This document shows, piece by piece, positions 36,421 through 45,010 of a DNA stretch of 64,000 nucleotides. The position numbers and the translations under genes are program-made. Source of the stretch: Synergistaceae bacterium (GTDB lineage: Bacteria; Synergistota; Synergistia; Synergistales; Aminithiophilaceae); NCBI GenBank assembly GCA_016756725.1, contig JAESII010000004.1:597472-661471 (forward strand), read 5' to 3'. Every line of letters starts with the position of its first letter. Within the stretch, counting starts at the first letter, position 1. The notes beneath the pieces were generated by a model. That model was given only the letters and a program-made list of their open reading frames with translations. It was not told where the DNA came from and searched no databases.

Positions 36421-38847
36421 TTACCCGTCCCGGCCGGTGCTGCGGCGCAGGGCCAGGTCGACCCATTCGACGGCGGTCCGGGCGGCCCGGAGTTCGTCGG
36501 CTTTGTCGAGGAGCCCGGAAAGGGCCTGTTTTTCCTGTCTGCTGTTGCTGCGTCCGGCGGCATAGGCGCCCTGGATTTTCCAGAGGGCGTCGCCACGGCG
36601 CTGTTGCAGGCGCAGGGCGAAAAGGCGGCGCAGGAAGGCCCGGTCCGTTTTGACGGTGATGTGGCGTCTGCCGTCTGACGCATCGGTCTTCGCCCCCTCG
36701 ACGAGGCCGAGGGCCCATCGTTCCAGAGTGGGGAGCTCTTCCCGGACGTTGAAGGCGAAATCTTCTTCCCGGGCTTCTCCGTCTCCGAAGGAGGGGGTGT
36801 AGAAGAAAGCCAGGCTGTCCTTGGTCCGTCCGCCGAAGCGGTGATTCTTGGCGTGGTCTTCGGCTTCACCGGCGAGCTGCGCCGCCTGATAGACGGGCGT
36901 CTTGTCGTTGAGCAGGACGAGCCCACCGGAAAGGGTCACGTCGGGGTTGCCGCCGGTGAAGGCCCGGAAGGCTCTGGTGATGTCAATGGCGAATTCGGCC
37001 GCCTCGTTCCAGGCGCCGAGGGCGAAGAGGTCGTCGCCGCCGGCATAGACGACGATGAGCTTCCGCTTGCCCGTCAGTCCCGGAAGGATCCGGGTCATCG
37101 GGGCGGAGGCGACCTGGGCGACGGCCTCTTTGAAAAAGAGCGTCATCATCCGCGAGAGGGTGGCCAGGCGGGAGAGGCTGTAGCGCTTGCCCTCCTCGGG
37201 AGAATCGGGGAGCCCTTCGTGGAAGATCCGGCCCAGGTTGTCGACGTCAAGGCGGAGGGCGGCCAGGCGTCGGGCGCCGATGCAGCCGTCGTCGAGGACT
37301 TTCTCGATTTCTCTGTCGTAGCTGTAGATCTCGGCGGGAAGGGCGATGAAACGGCCGTCTTCTCCTCGGGGGAGGTGGCGCGTTTTGCGAAGGACGAAGA
37401 CCCAGGGCGTCCCGTCGGGGATGCCCTTCTGCTCTGCGGCGAGAGCGTAGGGTTGGTCGAGAACGGTGAAGTCGCCGTTTCCGCCTTCAGGGACAGGGTA
37501 GGCGTAGCGGCTTTCTTCGCCGGCCAGTCTGCTCCCGAGGCGGGCGAAGTCGCGGCATCGGCGGCAGCAGAGGCCGTCGAGATCGTCGATGAGCCTTTCC
37601 GTCCGGGTTCCGCAGATGGGACAGCTGGCGTGGCCGGTCCTGCTGTCGGGGCCAAGGGTCTTTTTCAGCAGGCCCTCAAGGGGGCGCACCTTTTTCAGGG
37701 TCATTCGGCCGGCGAGACGGCGGTAGGCCTGGCGGACGTCGCGATTTTTCAGCTCCTGCCAGGTCAGGGGAGTCCACCCTAAAGAGAGGGAGAGGGTTCC
37801 TTCGGCAAGCAGTTTTTCGTTGCTTGCTCCGGCGAAGGCGGCAAGGCGGTCCCTGACGGCTTCGGTGTTGGGCAGAAGAAGGGTGAAGTGGCCGCCGCCG
37901 ATGTAGAGCACCTGGGTTCGGGGAAGACCGAGGTCCTGCAGCAGCTGCGCCACCAGGTGTTCCTGGGCGATCTCCAGATAGAAGGAGCGGGTCCGCAGCA
38001 GCTTCAGGGCCCGTTGGGTGGCGATGTCATAGATGAAGTGCTGGACGCCGCGAAGGTCGCCTCCGACGAGGAGAAAGGGGGCCTTGTCGCCTTCGGCTTT
38101 GCCGTAGAGGCGGCTGAGGGCTGTGGCGACAGTATCGGCCTGTTTTTCGACAAGCAGTTCGGGGTGGTTGGCCGCAGTGGCGTCGACAAGGCAGACGGCG
38201 AGCATGGCCGTGGTGCGCAGGTGGTCGAAGAGAGAGATGTCGGGATGGCGGTCTTCGCTTCGGGCCGTATCGGAGGGAATGAAGGAGGTGTAGCGTTCCA
38301 GGGCTCTCAGCAGAAAGGTCGATTCCGCCTGGCCCGTGTCGGCCAGGAGCACGCGGAGATTTTCTGTGATTTTCTCGTAGGCGGGGCCGAGAAGGGTTTT
38401 GGGTTTTGCCGCCGGCAGGGGAAGGCCTTCGTTCAGTTCGGCAAGATCGAAAAAGGTTGCCGACGATGAGCGAGGGGCACTGCTGTCGAGACGGATTTCA
38501 TCAAAGACATTGCGTAACGGTGCGTTCGGGTCCCAATCCGTCCCTGTCAGGTCTTCCCGTTCCGAGGCGGAGAGGCTGTCACCTTCGGCAATGGCTGCTG
38601 CGGCCAGGGCCAATCGGGGGTGGTCCAGGTCTTTGAGAGTCAGCCGATAACGACTGTCGCGGTGATGGTGCCGGGCCGCCCAGGCGAAGCGGGCCCAGGG
38701 TTCGCCCAGTGACTCCAGCCACTGGCCCCCCTGTTCCATGTGATTCAGGTTCTGGCTTCGACCTCGCTGGACCACCTTGCCCACGTCATGGAGAAGGCCG
38801 CCGATGGCCGTCTCTTCGAGCAGGCGTTGTCGTTCCTGCTGTGTCAA
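36421..38847 (-). CDS. csm1: Cas10/Csm1 with HD nuclease and cyclase palm
   Basis: 808 aa. The HD domain lies at the N-terminus (GGLLHDVGKVV, His20-Asp21; WAARHHHRDSR follows), so ssDNA cleavage is expected. The palm signature IVVYAGGDDLFALG (GGDD, residues 603-606) should make cyclic oligoadenylate. A zinc ribbon CPIC...CCRRC is near residue 415. The start is a TTG at 38847 with GGAGG 8 nt upstream. It opens the Csm operon, which has its own sigma70-like promoter and no shared 25-bp element. Confidence 0.96.
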   Translation of the reverse strand: MTQQERQRLLEETAIGGLLHDVGKVVQRGRSQNLNHMEQGGQWLESLGEPWARFAWAARHHHRDSRYRLTLKDLDHPRLALAAAAIAEGDSLSASEREDLTGTDWDPNAPLRNVFDEIRLDSSAPRSSSATFFDLAELNEGLPLPAAKPKTLLGPAYEKITENLRVLLADTGQAESTFLLRALERYTSFIPSDTARSEDRHPDISLFDHLRTTAMLAVCLVDATAANHPELLVEKQADTVATALSRLYGKAEGDKAPFLLVGGDLRGVQHFIYDIATQRALKLLRTRSFYLEIAQEHLVAQLLQDLGLPRTQVLYIGGGHFTLLLPNTEAVRDRLAAFAGASNEKLLAEGTLSLSLGWTPLTWQELKNRDVRQAYRRLAGRMTLKKVRPLEGLLKKTLGPDSRTGHASCPICGTRTERLIDDLDGLCCRRCRDFARLGSRLAGEESRYAYPVPEGGNGDFTVLDQPYALAAEQKGIPDGTPWVFVLRKTRHLPRGEDGRFIALPAEIYSYDREIEKVLDDGCIGARRLAALRLDVDNLGRIFHEGLPDSPEEGKRYSLSRLATLSRMMTLFFKEAVAQVASAPMTRILPGLTGKRKLIVVYAGGDDLFALGAWNEAAEFAIDITRAFRAFTGGNPDVTLSGGLVLLNDKTPVYQAAQLAGEAEDHAKNHRFGGRTKDSLAFFYTPSFGDGEAREEDFAFNVREELPTLERWALGLVEGAKTDASDGRRHITVKTDRAFLRRLFALRLQQRRGDALWKIQGAYAAGRSNSRQEKQALSGLLDKADELRAARTAVEWVDLALRRSTGRDG

Positions 38848-38896
38848 GGAGCAGACCTCCTTTCCTGCTTCATGTTCGTAGCCTTCTTCACTGCCA

Positions 38897-38925
38897 TGTT
38901 AACCCATTTAATGCAAGTTGGCCAA
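38897..38925 (-). promoter_or_regulatory. Sigma70-like promoter of the Csm operon
   Basis: Minus strand TTGGCC, 17 bp, TTAACA, lying after the terminator hairpin at 38936-38960 and about 50 bp before the cas10 start. The match is modest. Confidence 0.45.
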
Positions 38926-38935
38926 AGAAGAAGCC

Positions 38936-38960
38936 GGTCCCGGCCGATTCGGCCGGGACC
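38936..38960 (-). terminator. Hairpin terminator between Synergist-CTERM gene and cas10
   Basis: GGTCCCGGCC and GGCCGGGACC form a 10-bp stem with a 5-base loop. On the minus strand it is followed by GGCTTCTTCTTTGG. It separates the transcript started at element D from the Csm operon. Confidence 0.65.
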
Positions 38961-38967
38961 GTGGGGT

Positions 38968-39510
38968 TTAACGGCGGGCGAGGTAGATCAAAGGCAGGGC
39001 GAAAAGGAGCATGGAGGGGGCGAATCCGACGGAACATCCCCCACCGCCGCTGCCGCCGCTGTCGCGGGTGGCTTCATAGATCATGTCGTAACGGTGACCC
39101 GTGGAGTATTGGCGGCCGACCTGGCTGAAGCGGATCTTGTCTTCGTTGACGATGGTCAGGGTCAGGGTGATGCCGTCATAGGTACGTGTCCCGCCGCCGA
39201 TTTCGGGGTTGACGAGCAGGCCGTCGCCACTGTTGGGGTCGCCGTAGCGGTAGCTGTAGGATTCTTCGGCGCCGTATTCGGTGCGGAGAACTCCCTGGAC
39301 GTAAAAGGATGTGGCCACTTCGAGGTTGTCGGGGCGCACATAGGTGGTGATTTCGGCCATTCCGCTGTCGGTCACGGAGATGCCGTTGATGCTCCCCGTC
39401 CCGTTGAAGTTCCAGTGGCCTCCGATGCGGGTGACTTCGGCTGCTCCCAGGGCCGCGGCGGAAAGAAGTAGGGCTGCGCAGAAAGCGAGGAAAAGTAGGC
39501 GGTGCTTTTT
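38968..39510 (-). CDS. Secreted Synergist-CTERM protein with disrupted start codon
   Basis: About 181 codons. A signal peptide (KKHRLLFLAFC followed by Ala/Leu-rich residues to GAAEV), a beta-rich middle (TRIGGHWNF, YDGITLTLTIVNEDKI) and a C-terminus SGGGGCSVGFAP plus hydrophobic helix plus RR mark a secreted, probably surface-anchored protein with the Synergist-CTERM sorting signal. An AGGAGG site is followed at ideal spacing by ATAG-AAA-AAG, where ATG-AAA-AAG is expected. One extra A destroys the start codon and puts TAG in frame. It is either a recent mutation or a sequence error. The gene is transcribed from element copy D. Confidence 0.75.
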   Translation of the reverse strand, partial: KKHRLLFLAFCAALLLSAAALGAAEVTRIGGHWNFNGTGSINGISVTDSGMAEITTYVRPDNLEVATSFYVQGVLRTEYGAEESYSYRYGDPNSGDGLLVNPEIGGGTRTYDGITLTLTIVNEDKIRFSQVGRQYSTGHRYDMIYEATRDSGGSGGGGCSVGFAPSMLLFALPLIYLARR

Positions 39511-39643
39511 CTATGGTTGACCTCCTTCGTTCAGTGGATCCAGATTGCTGGAGATGTCCCTGTTCTCAGAGGGCCTGGTGGTGGGCGTTCTCGTTCCTTG
39601 GGGGATCGCTGGTCTGCTTTCAGGGGGCATCCCTCCCTTCAGG

Positions 39644-39668
39644 GGGATATATGCGTTCTTTCGGTGAA
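39644..39668 (-). promoter_or_regulatory. Shared 25-bp element, copy D (Synergist-CTERM gene)
   Basis: Minus-strand TTCACCGAAAGA, ACGC, then ATATATCCC. About 130 bp of untranslated sequence separate it from the signal-peptide coding start. Confidence 0.85.
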
Positions 39669-39675
39669 GATTTAC

Positions 39676-39722
39676 GTCACGACAAGGGCCCCGAGCTTTG
39701 AGCTCGGGGCCCTTGTCGTGAC
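39676..39722 (-). terminator. Perfect 22-bp inverted repeat after cmr6
   Basis: Two exact 22-bp arms (beginning GTCACGACAAGGGCCCC) surround a 3-base loop, 32 bp downstream of the cmr6 stop and 8 bp from element D. A T-run is lacking, so it may act as a terminator for the Cmr operon or as a barrier between the two transcripts. Confidence 0.6.
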
Positions 39723-39753
39723 GCTCTTGTCCGTTTTCGATAGTCGGATTCTT

Positions 39754-40815
39754 TTACTCGACTTCGGCTTCGAGGTAGGGGTTCTGTTCGTTGAGTCTAT
39801 TCTGGGTGATACGGAGCGTGGCTTTTTCACCGATGGCGATGTCTTTGACGGAATCGAGGTCTCGGACGATGATGAGGTACTTTTCCTCACTTAGAGAGAG
39901 AAATTCGGCCCGCTCTTTTGCCTTTTTGTTCTTTTTGCCCCCTCGCGCCGTTCCCTGTCTGATCCGCTCGGCGACGATGACGTTGCCATCCGCGTAGAGA
40001 TCGGGCTTGGGCGGTTTGGGGAGCTTGACGACATCCTTGGCGATCATTCGGCCGTAGCCGCTGCGGGTCTTGCCGCCGATGCCGGTTGTGGCCAGGCTCT
40101 CCCCGACGAGCTCCATGGCCAGGTCGAGCCACCGGCGACCTTCGTCGGAGGGGTCGTCGCAGGTCAGGACGACGACGAAGGTCCCCGTCACGGAAAGGAA
40201 ACTCACCGGAACGGGCGAATCGAAGTCGGTCGGTGCTTTCGTCCCCTTCTCGCCATAATAGTCGCCGTGGTGAGGTGTCATGATGTCGCGATGGAGTTGG
40301 ACGGTTTTTCCTTTCGGCAGGGCGTCGTGGAAACGGATGTGGCCCTGGTCGTCGGTGGTTCCGAAGAGTGTTTCGTAGGCGGTTCCGCCTTCAAGAAAGT
40401 CGGGGTTTTCCTTGCCCCAGCGGCTGTGGCAGTAGTGGGCCGCCACGCCTTTGAGGGTGCTTCCGGGAATGAAGGGGACGCCGTAGGTATGGTGAAGGGC
40501 CAGGCCTGTCTCGACGGGGCTGGCGATGCCCAGCCCGCAGATGAGGCGGCCTTGGGTTTCAAAGCCTTTGATGGAGATGGGGGCTCGCTCTTCTTCCGTT
40601 CCGAAGGCCTTGAGCCAGCGCCGGAAGAGGGCGTCATAAAGGGTTTTCGCGCCGTTACAGCTGGCGATGACGGCTTCGAAGTGACAATCCCAGTCGGCGC
40701 TGGCTCCACCGGCCTCTTTCTGGGTCTTCAGGTAGCGCTGGAGAATGAGACCGGGGTGACTGGCGTCGGCTGGAGACTGGTTTTTCAGGCTTTCACGAAT
40801 GGCCATGATCGTCAC
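39754..40815 (-). CDS. cmr6: Cmr6 type III-B subunit with C-terminal extension
   Basis: 353 aa. Cas7-like end subunit of the Cmr backbone. Motifs: GLGIASPVETGLALHHTYG, PFIPGSTLKGVAAHYC and the glycine-rich ATTGIGGKTRSGYGRM. About 90 residues follow this loop, including a lysine-rich stretch (GGKKNKKAKERAE), making it longer than usual; the tail resembles a small beta-barrel. The ATG at 40815 overlaps the cmr5 stop as ATGA. Last gene of the Cmr operon. Confidence 0.93.
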   Translation of the reverse strand: MTIMAIRESLKNQSPADASHPGLILQRYLKTQKEAGGASADWDCHFEAVIASCNGAKTLYDALFRRWLKAFGTEEERAPISIKGFETQGRLICGLGIASPVETGLALHHTYGVPFIPGSTLKGVAAHYCHSRWGKENPDFLEGGTAYETLFGTTDDQGHIRFHDALPKGKTVQLHRDIMTPHHGDYYGEKGTKAPTDFDSPVPVSFLSVTGTFVVVLTCDDPSDEGRRWLDLAMELVGESLATTGIGGKTRSGYGRMIAKDVVKLPKPPKPDLYADGNVIVAERIRQGTARGGKKNKKAKERAEFLSLSEEKYLIIVRDLDSVKDIAIGEKATLRITQNRLNEQNPYLEAEVE

Positions 40816-41192
40816 GGCTCGTCACTTCCTTCGGGGTCTTTAAGCAGTGTCGCCGCGTAGCGCTTGATCCACCCTGCTCCTTCCAGGGCCTCCCGGGAAA
40901 GAAGCAGATAGTCTTTCAGCGGGGCCTTTCGGCTTTCTTCTGCTAAGGCTTCGCCTGAAGACTTGCCCAGGGTTGCGGCCAGGTCGTCGGCCAGGTCTCC
41001 CCTTTTCTTCGCGATGGCGAAGCTCAGCGCCTGAGTTAGCCCGCAGCTGTGGATAAGGGCGGGGAAGGAGAGGGCGAGGCTGTGGTATTTTTCCTGATCT
41101 TTTGCGTTTTCCGTCTCCTTTCGTTTCTTGACGGCGGCGAAGGCTCTCTGGGCGAAGCGCTGTTCCCGGGTTTTGATCGTTGTCTCCGTCAT
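40812..41192 (-). CDS. cmr5: Cmr5 small subunit
   Basis: 126 aa helical subunit. Starts MTETTIKTREQRFAQRAFAAV, then PALIHSCGLTQALSFAIAK, both characteristic of Cmr5. The ATG at 41192 lies 5 bp after the cmr4 stop. The open frame upstream is cmr4 in another frame. Confidence 0.92.
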   Translation of the reverse strand: MTETTIKTREQRFAQRAFAAVKKRKETENAKDQEKYHSLALSFPALIHSCGLTQALSFAIAKKRGDLADDLAATLGKSSGEALAEESRKAPLKDYLLLSREALEGAGWIKRYAATLLKDPEGSDEP

Positions 41193-41197
41193 CAGAG

Positions 41198-42094
41198 TCA
41201 CCTCGTTTCGTCGGCGAAGGAGAGGCGCACCCGTCCCCGGCCGACAGTGGCCTTGCCTCCGACCTGGATCAGGGCCTGATCGGTGGCGAAGCGCTGCAGC
41301 AGTTCCTCGGCCTTCTGCCGCCCGATACGGTTGCCGTCGCACCAGACGAGGCCGGCCAGAATCGTTTCGGCCGGCAGGGATTCCTCATACCAGAGGCCTC
41401 CCGTGGCGACGGTTCCCTTTTCGCCGTCGATGCGGATTCGGGCATCGACCTGGGTGCCGAGGACGCAGAGATAGTCGAAGAGGTCGTTGGAGATGATGGC
41501 AAAACGCTCGGCGAAGATTTTCTTCCATTCCTCGTCGTCGGCGAAGAGCTTTTTGCCCAGGAACTGGGCCCATTCTGTCGCCGCTGCGTCGGCGGAAGCG
41601 TCGCAATCGAGATCCTGCAGGTAGATCTTTTTCTTCGGCGCAAGCAGGCTCGTTTCGGGAAGGGCGGCCCAGGGGGAATCCGATCCCCTATCGACCGGCA
41701 GGGCCGGTGTTTGTGTCCCTGCCGCTTCGAGGTCCCGTTTGAGGTTTTGAAGAACCAGTGGTGAGGCGCACCAGGCGAAGGTCCCGTAGAAACTCTGGAC
41801 GGGGAGGCAGACGAGTCGGGCGTCGGTGAAGACGAGGGCTCCCGCGGCGGCCTCGTCGTCGCCTCCGAGGCCGAAGGCCAGTTTTTTCAGGGTCTCCCCT
41901 TTTCTCGAGGCTTCGTCGGAGGCGCCATGGTGATCGGCGAGGACTCCTTTGACGGCGCTTCCGGGGACATAGGGCCAATGGGTCGTCTTTTCCCGGGCAA
42001 TGGGCAGGTCGATGTGTCCCAGGCCACGCCCTGCTCCGACGTGGAGGGGCGAAAGGGCATGAAGCCAATAGTTTTTGGTCATGGTGGCGCTCAT
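41198..42094 (-). CDS. cmr4: Cmr4 backbone subunit
   Basis: 298 aa Cas7-like backbone that cleaves target RNA. Motifs: YWLHALSPLHVGAGRGLGHIDLPI (including the catalytic Asp in HIDLPI), WPYVPGSAVKGVLADH and GGKATVGRGRVRL. The ATG at 42094 follows AAGGAGG. The upstream in-frame codons are cmr3 sequence. Confidence 0.95.
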   Translation of the reverse strand: MSATMTKNYWLHALSPLHVGAGRGLGHIDLPIAREKTTHWPYVPGSAVKGVLADHHGASDEASRKGETLKKLAFGLGGDDEAAAGALVFTDARLVCLPVQSFYGTFAWCASPLVLQNLKRDLEAAGTQTPALPVDRGSDSPWAALPETSLLAPKKKIYLQDLDCDASADAAATEWAQFLGKKLFADDEEWKKIFAERFAIISNDLFDYLCVLGTQVDARIRIDGEKGTVATGGLWYEESLPAETILAGLVWCDGNRIGRQKAEELLQRFATDQALIQVGGKATVGRGRVRLSFADETR

Positions 42095-42116
42095 CGTTCC
42101 ATCCTCCTTGATGTGG

Positions 42117-43259
42117 TCAGCACAAGCCCCAGAGGGCCAGTCCGTAGCCGTCGTTTCGGGCTTCCTCGTCGTCGCTGATCGGCTCAAGCCAGAGCGGGAC
42201 GAGTGTCTTCCCGTCGCCTTTCAGGATTTCGAAGAAGTAGACGCTGCCCGCCGGGACGAGGCGGGAGAGTGGTTTGGGACCGCCTGTCTCGTAAGACCAT
42301 CCCGAAAGGGGCTCCCACCGTCCGGTGACGGCCGAGACGAGGCGTACCTTGACGGTTGTCCCGGGAATGGTTCCTGTCCCTTTCGCATCAAGCCACTTCG
42401 GTTTCCAGCCCGATTCGAAGCGGGCCGGGGTGGCAAGGATCAGCCGCAACCCCTCTCCCGGCTCGAGGCGGGAGAGTCTTTCGGCGACCCCTTCGGGGCA
42501 GCTCCAGAGGCCGTCGAGGTCCTGTTCTCTTTTCCAGCGCAGGAGCCTCCTCTCTCCTCCGCAGGGGTGAAGGGCGTCGAGCCTTTCGAGGAGGATGTCG
42601 AAATGTCCCTGTCTGTCCTCAAGGCGCAGAGCCAGATCGACGCCCCGAAGGTCGAGGCCCGTCGACGAGAAGAGCATGCCTTCCTCGGCGGCGCCGCTGG
42701 CGCTGTCGATCCTGACGTGGATGCGGTCCTCTTTGTGAGGGTAGGCCAGGTAGGGCATTCCCTCGTCCAGTTCCTTCGGGTCCGGCGGAATCGGAGCAGG
42801 TTCTTCGCCACAGAGCCAGCGGGTCATGACGTCGATGGACCAGAAGGCGGGTGTCCCTGCCGGTTTGAAGTTGGCCTCCTCTTTCATGAAAGGCAGCTCG
42901 TCGGCGCCGAAGTCGGTCCCCTCGCCGTCTTGCAGCTTTTGGGGGAGCAGGCGATGGACGAAGCGCTCTGTTTTTCCGCCGTCCTTATCTTCACGGATGA
43001 GGATGTCCTTCGGGGCGGGAACGAAGAGCGTTCTCTCCCGAAGCGGCAGGGGGCCGGCCAGGGCCAGGCCTTTGAGCCGGGCGATGAGGTCGGCGTCGAA
43101 GACGCCGCCGGCGGCCTTGCCCAGCAGGGTCCGCAGCGATCCGGCCACTGTCGAGGGCCTAGGCCAGTCGAGAGAGTGCATCCGCTGCCCGAAGCCGAAG
43201 GGGCGGCTGTCACGGGCGATGAGGGGGTCTCGGGCGATGGCCCTGAGGGTGCTTTTCAT
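42117..43259 (-). CDS. cmr3: Cmr3 subunit
   Basis: 380 aa Cas5-like subunit that holds the crRNA 5' tag beside Cmr2. It begins with the family pattern ARDPLIARDSRPFGFGQRMHSLDWPRPSTVAGSL (positions 9-42) and ends with EEARNDGYGLALWG. The ATG overlaps the cmr2 stop as ATGA. Confidence 0.92.
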   Translation of the reverse strand: MKSTLRAIARDPLIARDSRPFGFGQRMHSLDWPRPSTVAGSLRTLLGKAAGGVFDADLIARLKGLALAGPLPLRERTLFVPAPKDILIREDKDGGKTERFVHRLLPQKLQDGEGTDFGADELPFMKEEANFKPAGTPAFWSIDVMTRWLCGEEPAPIPPDPKELDEGMPYLAYPHKEDRIHVRIDSASGAAEEGMLFSSTGLDLRGVDLALRLEDRQGHFDILLERLDALHPCGGERRLLRWKREQDLDGLWSCPEGVAERLSRLEPGEGLRLILATPARFESGWKPKWLDAKGTGTIPGTTVKVRLVSAVTGRWEPLSGWSYETGGPKPLSRLVPAGSVYFFEILKGDGKTLVPLWLEPISDDEEARNDGYGLALWGLC

Positions 43260-45010
43260 GAGCGCACCTCCTTCGGCGGCTCGCCGTCAGCCAGATGGCG
43301 GGCGACGAGCAGTTCAAGGACAAGGTCTTCCAGATGGCGGGCGGAGGCCAGTTTTTTGATATGCTTGGCCATTTCGCTTTTCAGGGTCTCCCTTTTCGGC
43401 TCGCAAAGGCGAAGCTCCTTGCGGCCGAAGACCCGGGAGATGTCCCCCATGAGGGCTTCGGCCACGTCGTCGCCACTGTCCCAGTTTTCGTAGGTGCCGA
43501 CGAGACGGCGCAGTTCGTAGGGGTAGCGGGAGGGCAGTCCGCCGGTGGCGAAGAGTTCTTTCCAGTACCGAAGACGCTCGTCGAGTTTCGAGCTCCACCG
43601 GCCCCGGACGGCGATGGGGGCGTTGCCCCGGGACCGGACGACGACGGCCAGGCCGTCTCGGTCGGGCTCTTTGGCCATCCGCTCCGCTTCGTCGGCGAAG
43701 CGGAGCAGGTCTTCGAGGGGCTCCAGAAAATGGCCGACGGCGATGCCCACAGAAAGAGTGGGATGGTCCTCTTCTTTCAGGGCTTCCTTGGTTTTGACGA
43801 AGCTTTTGGTAAAGCTTTCGGCCAGCTCGTGGGCACAGGGAAGACAGGTCTCCAGGGGCAGCAGGGCCAGAACGTCGTCGCCGCCGGCGTAGATGCAGGC
43901 GCCGTCGTGGGCTTCGACGATCTCGCGGGCCTTGTGGGCAAAGCGGGCCAGATCGGCCGAGAATTTCTGGTGTCCCTCAATGGTGGTGAGGGTGGAGATG
44001 GCCCTGCCCATCTTGTCGCCGTCGGCTTTGACAATGGCCAGATAGGGAAAGGGCTCGCCGAGCTTTTTCGTGAGGGCTGTAAGAGCCGACCGGAGTTTCG
44101 AGGCGTCCAACCCCGTCTCCTTCTCGAAGTCGGTCAGTCGCCCCGGGAAAAGGTCGCCGTCGTAGGTCTTCCAGCCCGTTTTACTTTCCGAGGCGCCGAT
44201 GGTTGCGGCCCAGGCGTCATGGAGATTCTGCATCAGGTCGGGACAGAGGGAATCGGCGGCCTTGAGCCAGGGGGTGGCGGCGATGCGGTCTACGGGAGGG
44301 AAGGCCCCTTTCTGGGCGCTTTCGGGCTGGGCGGCACGCTTGATGAGGCCCATGGCATCGAGGGCCTCTCCCTGCTTGAGACGGAGGCGGTAGCGTTCCG
44401 CCTTCCCGATTTTGCCGTCTCGAAGAAAGGCTTCCATGTCTTTGCCGACGAGCAGGGCCTCGTTGCGGCCGTCGAGAGAGGATTTTTCCCTCGGCCTCTC
44501 AGGCTGTGCCGAAGGAGGGGCGAAGTCCCGCACGTTCTTTCTGGCTGCCATGAGGGAGGCCAGGCGTTTTCGGGCGTCGTCATAGTCGGCGTCGCCCTTG
44601 CAGGGCACCCAGGCGGCGAAGAATTCCAGGGCGTCGGCGAGCTGGGCACGCCAGAGATTCTCATCGATGACGTTGGAAAAGCGGGACAGGACCTGGTCGC
44701 CGTAGCGTTCCAGGCACGCCTGGGCGGCCTCCCTTGCCTTGCGGGCCGTTTCTTGAGGGTCATCTACGAGGGCGATGATGACGTTGGCGACGTTCGGCTC
44801 GTCTTTGCCGTTCAGGGCGGACTTATCAGGAAAGATGAGCGGACTGTCGCCGTTACGGACGGGGCGGGACGTCTCGTGGACGGATCGGGCCGCTTCGAGG
44901 CAGATTTCAGAAAGCAGGCGGGAGCCGAACCAGAGATCGCGCGTCCGCCTGGCGGCGGCGATGAAGGGCTGAACGGGTCCGATGGAGAGGTTGAGGAGAT
45001 AGGAGGTCAT
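43256..45010 (-). CDS. cmr2: Cmr2 (Cas10) without HD domain
   Basis: 584 aa. It starts directly with LLNLSIGPVQPFIAAARRTRDLW, the D1 palm of Cmr2, and lacks an N-terminal HD nuclease domain, so DNA cleavage is not expected from this complex. The cyclase motif ACIYAGGDDVLALLPLE (GGDD, residues 376-379) and IVKADGDKMGRAIS are intact, so cyclic oligoadenylate synthesis is possible. It overlaps cmr1 and cmr3 by 4 bp each. Confidence 0.95.
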   Translation of the reverse strand: MTSYLLNLSIGPVQPFIAAARRTRDLWFGSRLLSEICLEAARSVHETSRPVRNGDSPLIFPDKSALNGKDEPNVANVIIALVDDPQETARKAREAAQACLERYGDQVLSRFSNVIDENLWRAQLADALEFFAAWVPCKGDADYDDARKRLASLMAARKNVRDFAPPSAQPERPREKSSLDGRNEALLVGKDMEAFLRDGKIGKAERYRLRLKQGEALDAMGLIKRAAQPESAQKGAFPPVDRIAATPWLKAADSLCPDLMQNLHDAWAATIGASESKTGWKTYDGDLFPGRLTDFEKETGLDASKLRSALTALTKKLGEPFPYLAIVKADGDKMGRAISTLTTIEGHQKFSADLARFAHKAREIVEAHDGACIYAGGDDVLALLPLETCLPCAHELAESFTKSFVKTKEALKEEDHPTLSVGIAVGHFLEPLEDLLRFADEAERMAKEPDRDGLAVVVRSRGNAPIAVRGRWSSKLDERLRYWKELFATGGLPSRYPYELRRLVGTYENWDSGDDVAEALMGDISRVFGRKELRLCEPKRETLKSEMAKHIKKLASARHLEDLVLELLVARHLADGEPPKEVRS

